Below are positions 61,808 through 64,000 of a stretch of 64,000 bases of DNA, one piece after another (position 1 is the stretch's first letter; every line of letters begins with the position of its first letter). The stretch is taken from positions 25,951 through 89,950 of the forward strand of contig CAIXWN010000168.1 of assembly GCA_903923135.1 (NCBI GenBank), read 5' to 3'. Position numbers and translations under genes: made by a program. The stretch is from an uncultured Caulobacteraceae bacterium. GTDB lineage: Bacteria > Pseudomonadota > Alphaproteobacteria > Caulobacterales > Caulobacteraceae. The notes below the pieces were generated by a model. That model made no database searches. It worked only from the letters and a program-made list of their open reading frames with translations, and was not told the origin of the DNA.

Positions 61808-62605
61808 GTGCCTGTCGTTGTGATCGCCTCGGCTGTCGTCTACACGGTGTTCCTGTGGTGGTTCAGCACGGGGGCGATCCTGTGGCTGGACCGTCTGCCG
61901 CGCCGGACCTTCCGCTGGAGTCTCTGCGTCGCCACAGTCGTGGCCGGAGCCAGCATCTATGGCGTCGTGGCCAGCCGGCTGACCACGACGCCGGCCGGAG
62001 CGCTCTGCGCGTTCAGTTGCGCCCTTGGGGCCTGGGGGTGGCACGAGGTCAGCTTTCTGATGGGCCTCGTCACCGGCCCGCGCACGACCCGTTGCCCGCC
62101 GGACGCAACCGGCTGGCGGCGTTTCACCCTGGCCACCTGCACGCTGATCTATCACGAGGCGGCGCTGGTCCTCACCGCCGCGGCCGTCATGGCCATCACC
62201 TGGGGTGCGCCCAATCAGGTGGCCCTGTGGACGTTCCTGATCCTGCTGATCAGCCGTCTGAGCGCCAAGCTGAACATCTTCCTGGGGGTACCGAATTTCA
62301 CCGAGGAGTTCTTCCCCGATCACCTGCGCTACCTGACAAGCTATCTGCGCAAGAGCCCGACCAATGCGCTGTTCCCGCTGTCGATCTCGGCCGGCTCGGC
62401 GCTGGCCGGAGCCCTGGCGTGGCTTGCGCTTGACCCGGACGCGTCACTGTTCGCCGTCGCCGGCGCCTCTCTGCTTTTCACCCTGACGGCGCTGGCGCTC
62501 CTGGAGCACGCCTTTATGGTGCTTCCCCTGCCTGACGCCGCCTTGTGGCGCTGGGCCGCGCCCGCTTCTCCCAAACCCAACGCCCCCTCACCCCTGGATA
62601 TCTGA
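61808..62605 (+). CDS. puhE: PuhE, putative photosynthetic complex assembly protein 2
   Basis: A 265-residue protein with about seven helices (DUF3623 type). [45 protein letters not shown] and [18 protein letters not shown] are family blocks. In Rhodobacter it modulates bacteriochlorophyll production. GTG start with GAGGAG upstream. Confidence 0.9.
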   Translation: MPVVVIASAVVYTVFLWWFSTGAILWLDRLPRRTFRWSLCVATVVAGASIYGVVASRLTTTPAGALCAFSCALGAWGWHEVSFLMGLVTGPRTTRCPPDATGWRRFTLATCTLIYHEAALVLTAAAVMAITWGAPNQVALWTFLILLISRLSAKLNIFLGVPNFTEEFFPDHLRYLTSYLRKSPTNALFPLSISAGSALAGALAWLALDPDASLFAVAGASLLFTLTALALLEHAFMVLPLPDAALWRWAAPASPKPNAPSPLDI

Positions 62606-62663
62606 ACGCAACATCGCGCCGCCCTGGACGGGTGGTGGAAACGAACCCTCGGAGTCAAAGACC

Positions 62664-63998
62664 ATGGACTATGAACACTTCTTCCGCGACCAGCTGGCCG
62701 GCCTTCGTCAGGAAGGCCGCTACCGGGTGTTCGCCGATCTTGAACGGAAGGCGGGCAGCTTCCCCAGCGCCACGCGTCACCGCGAAGACGGCACCCATGA
62801 GGTCACGGTATGGTGTTCCAACGACTACCTGGGCATGGGTCAACATCCCGAGGTCCTCAAGGCGATGCACGAGGCGCTCGACAAGTGCGGCGCCGGCTCG
62901 GGCGGGACGCGCAACATCTCGGGCACCAATCACTTCCACGTCTTGCTGGAACGCGAACTGGCCGACCTGCACCACAAGGAAGCCGCGCTCACCTTCACCT
63001 CGGGCTATGTGTCCAACTGGGCCGGCCTGAGCACCCTGGCTGGCCGGATGCCCGGCTGTGTGATCCTGTCCGACGCCCTCAACCACGCCTCGATGATCGA
63101 GGGCATCCGCCACAGCGGCGCCGAGCGGATGATCTGGAAACACAACGATCTGGTCGATCTGGAACGCAAGCTGGCGTCCCTCGACATCGACCGGCCCAAG
63201 TTGATCGCCTTCGAGTCCGTCTATTCGATGGATGGCGATATCGCGCCGATCAAGGAGATCTGCGATCTCGCCGACAAGTACGGCGCCATGACCTATATCG
63301 ACGAGGTTCACGCCGTGGGCCTCTATGGTCCCCGTGGTGGCGGCGTCGCCGAGCGTGAGGGCCTGATGGACCGGATCACGGTGATCGAGGGCACTCTGGC
63401 CAAGGGCTTCGGCGTCATGGGCGGCTATGTCGCCGGATCGGCGGCGATGTGCGATTTCCTGCGCAGCTTTGCGTCGGGGTTCATCTTCTCGACGGCGATC
63501 TCACCGGCCCTGGCGGCTGGCGCACTGACCAGCATCCGCCATCTGAAGACCAGCCAGGTCGAGCGCGATCGTCACCAGAACCGCGTGGCCAAGCTGCGGC
63601 GCGAATTGGTGGCCATCGGCATTCCCGTGATGGAGAATGACAGCCACATCATCCCGGTGATGGTCGGCGATCCGGTGAAGTGCAAGATGATCAGCGACTG
63701 GCTGCTCGACCGCTACGATGTCTACATCCAGCCGATCAACTACCCCACCGTGCCACGGGGAACGGAGCGGTTGCGCATCACGCCCTCGCCCTTCCACTCC
63801 GACGAGGACATCGCTCATCTGGTCAACGCGCTGTCCGAACTGTGGTCGCACTGCGCTCTCAGAGTCCGTTTGGAAAATGCCGTGGCGGGATTCCTGCGGG
63901 GCGCGGTCTATGATTCAAGCTCTGGATGTGGACAGAGCGGACGCGTGGCCGGATGGCCGAGATCGCCAAGAAGACAAAGCGTTATCCCTCCGATCTGA
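62664..63998 (+). CDS. hemA: 5-aminolevulinate synthase with IS-derived C-terminal tail
   Basis: PLP enzyme joining glycine and succinyl-CoA to ALA, the first step of tetrapyrrole synthesis in alphaproteobacteria. [37 protein letters not shown] and the Schiff-base lysine in [13 protein letters not shown] are all present. The family is about 400-407 residues. Native sequence seems to stop at residue 399 ([10 protein letters not shown]), after which 45 unrelated residues lead to a stop at 63998 inside an insertion sequence. The catalytic core is complete, so the enzyme may still work. Confidence 0.9.
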   Translation: MDYEHFFRDQLAGLRQEGRYRVFADLERKAGSFPSATRHREDGTHEVTVWCSNDYLGMGQHPEVLKAMHEALDKCGAGSGGTRNISGTNHFHVLLERELADLHHKEAALTFTSGYVSNWAGLSTLAGRMPGCVILSDALNHASMIEGIRHSGAERMIWKHNDLVDLERKLASLDIDRPKLIAFESVYSMDGDIAPIKEICDLADKYGAMTYIDEVHAVGLYGPRGGGVAEREGLMDRITVIEGTLAKGFGVMGGYVAGSAAMCDFLRSFASGFIFSTAISPALAAGALTSIRHLKTSQVERDRHQNRVAKLRRELVAIGIPVMENDSHIIPVMVGDPVKCKMISDWLLDRYDVYIQPINYPTVPRGTERLRITPSPFHSDEDIAHLVNALSELWSHCALRVRLENAVAGFLRGAVYDSSSGCGQSGRVAGWPRSPRRQSVIPPI

Positions 63999-64000
63999 CG
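63862..64000 (+). mobile_element. Left end of an IS5-family-like insertion sequence
   Basis: GAGTCCGTTTGGAAAATGC at 63862-63880 looks like an IS terminal repeat, preceded by TCA, a TNA-type target as used by some IS5-family elements. It falls exactly where HemA similarity ends and 91 bp before a transposase start codon. The right end lies beyond the window, so the terminal repeat pair and target duplication cannot be checked. Confidence 0.7.
63953..64000 (+). CDS. Transposase (IS5-family-like), N-terminal fragment
   Basis: Sixteen codons are visible, [16 protein letters not shown]. The KRYPSDLT segment is the characteristic start of IS5/IS4-type transposases carrying the DUF4096 domain, usually followed by DEEW. 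The rest of the gene lies outside the window. It is in another reading frame from the hemA tail that overlaps it. Confidence 0.75.
   Translation, partial: MAEIAKKTKRYPSDLT

Overview
The window is high-GC DNA from an alphaproteobacterium. It carries an almost complete aerobic anoxygenic photosynthesis gene cluster with a Calvin-cycle operon directly beside it. There are no rRNA or tRNA genes to fix the taxonomy. The gene orders (bchFNBHLM-lhaA-puhABC-acsF-puhE-hemA, bchIDO-crtIB, crtEF-bchCXYZ-pufBALM, ppsR/aerR next to bchF), the oxygen-dependent cyclase AcsF and the absence of bchE in the window all fit an alphaproteobacterial aerobic phototroph. A Caulobacterales-like host is my guess, not something the sequence proves.

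Layout. Positions 1-8028 hold ordinary chromosomal genes: a sterol-desaturase-like fragment, an ICMT-family methyltransferase, two CPBP membrane protease homologues, threonine aldolase, a DUF983 protein, an amidase, a GMC oxidoreductase and an SDR. Positions 8112-17455 (minus strand) are one tight cbb operon, transcribed cbbF-cbbP-cbbT-cbbA-cbbL-cbbS-cbbX-rpe-cbbY. It encodes a red-type (form IC) RuBisCO with its activase and repair phosphatase, and is read divergently from its LysR regulator cbbR. Positions 18939-20890 are pucBAC, the LH2 antenna and its assembly factor. Positions 21182-30925 (minus) are crtE-crtF-bchC-bchXYZ-pufBALM. Positions 31032-33421 are crtDC. Positions 33389-40003 (minus) are bchI-bchD-bchO-crtI-crtB plus a 59-aa membrane protein. 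hemE follows, then (minus) aerR-ppsR-bchG-pucC-family transporter-bchP-88-aa membrane protein. Positions 48150-63861 are bchF-N-B-H-L-M-lhaA-puhA-B-C-orf101-acsF-puhE-hemA. The window ends inside an insertion sequence that appears to have landed in the last codons of hemA.

Function. Together the genes encode bacteriochlorophyll a synthesis from ALA (with gaps in general haem genes), a spirilloxanthin-type carotenoid route (crtE, B, I, C, D, F; no crtA), a type II reaction centre with LH1 and LH2 but no pufC cytochrome, pufX or pufQ, and CO2 fixation from ribulose-5-phosphate through RuBisCO. PpsR and AerR probably control the pigment and antenna promoters. Nine TGT-N12-ACA or TGT-N12-ACG operators are visible, and at pucB and bchX two operators cover the -35 and -10 boxes with identical geometry. 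CbbR probably controls the cbb operon through an inverted repeat in the cbbF-cbbR gap. The most notable whole-window observation is this physical union of a form IC Calvin operon, LH2 genes and the photosynthesis cluster on about 55 kb, which suggests photoautotrophic potential that could be transferred as a block.
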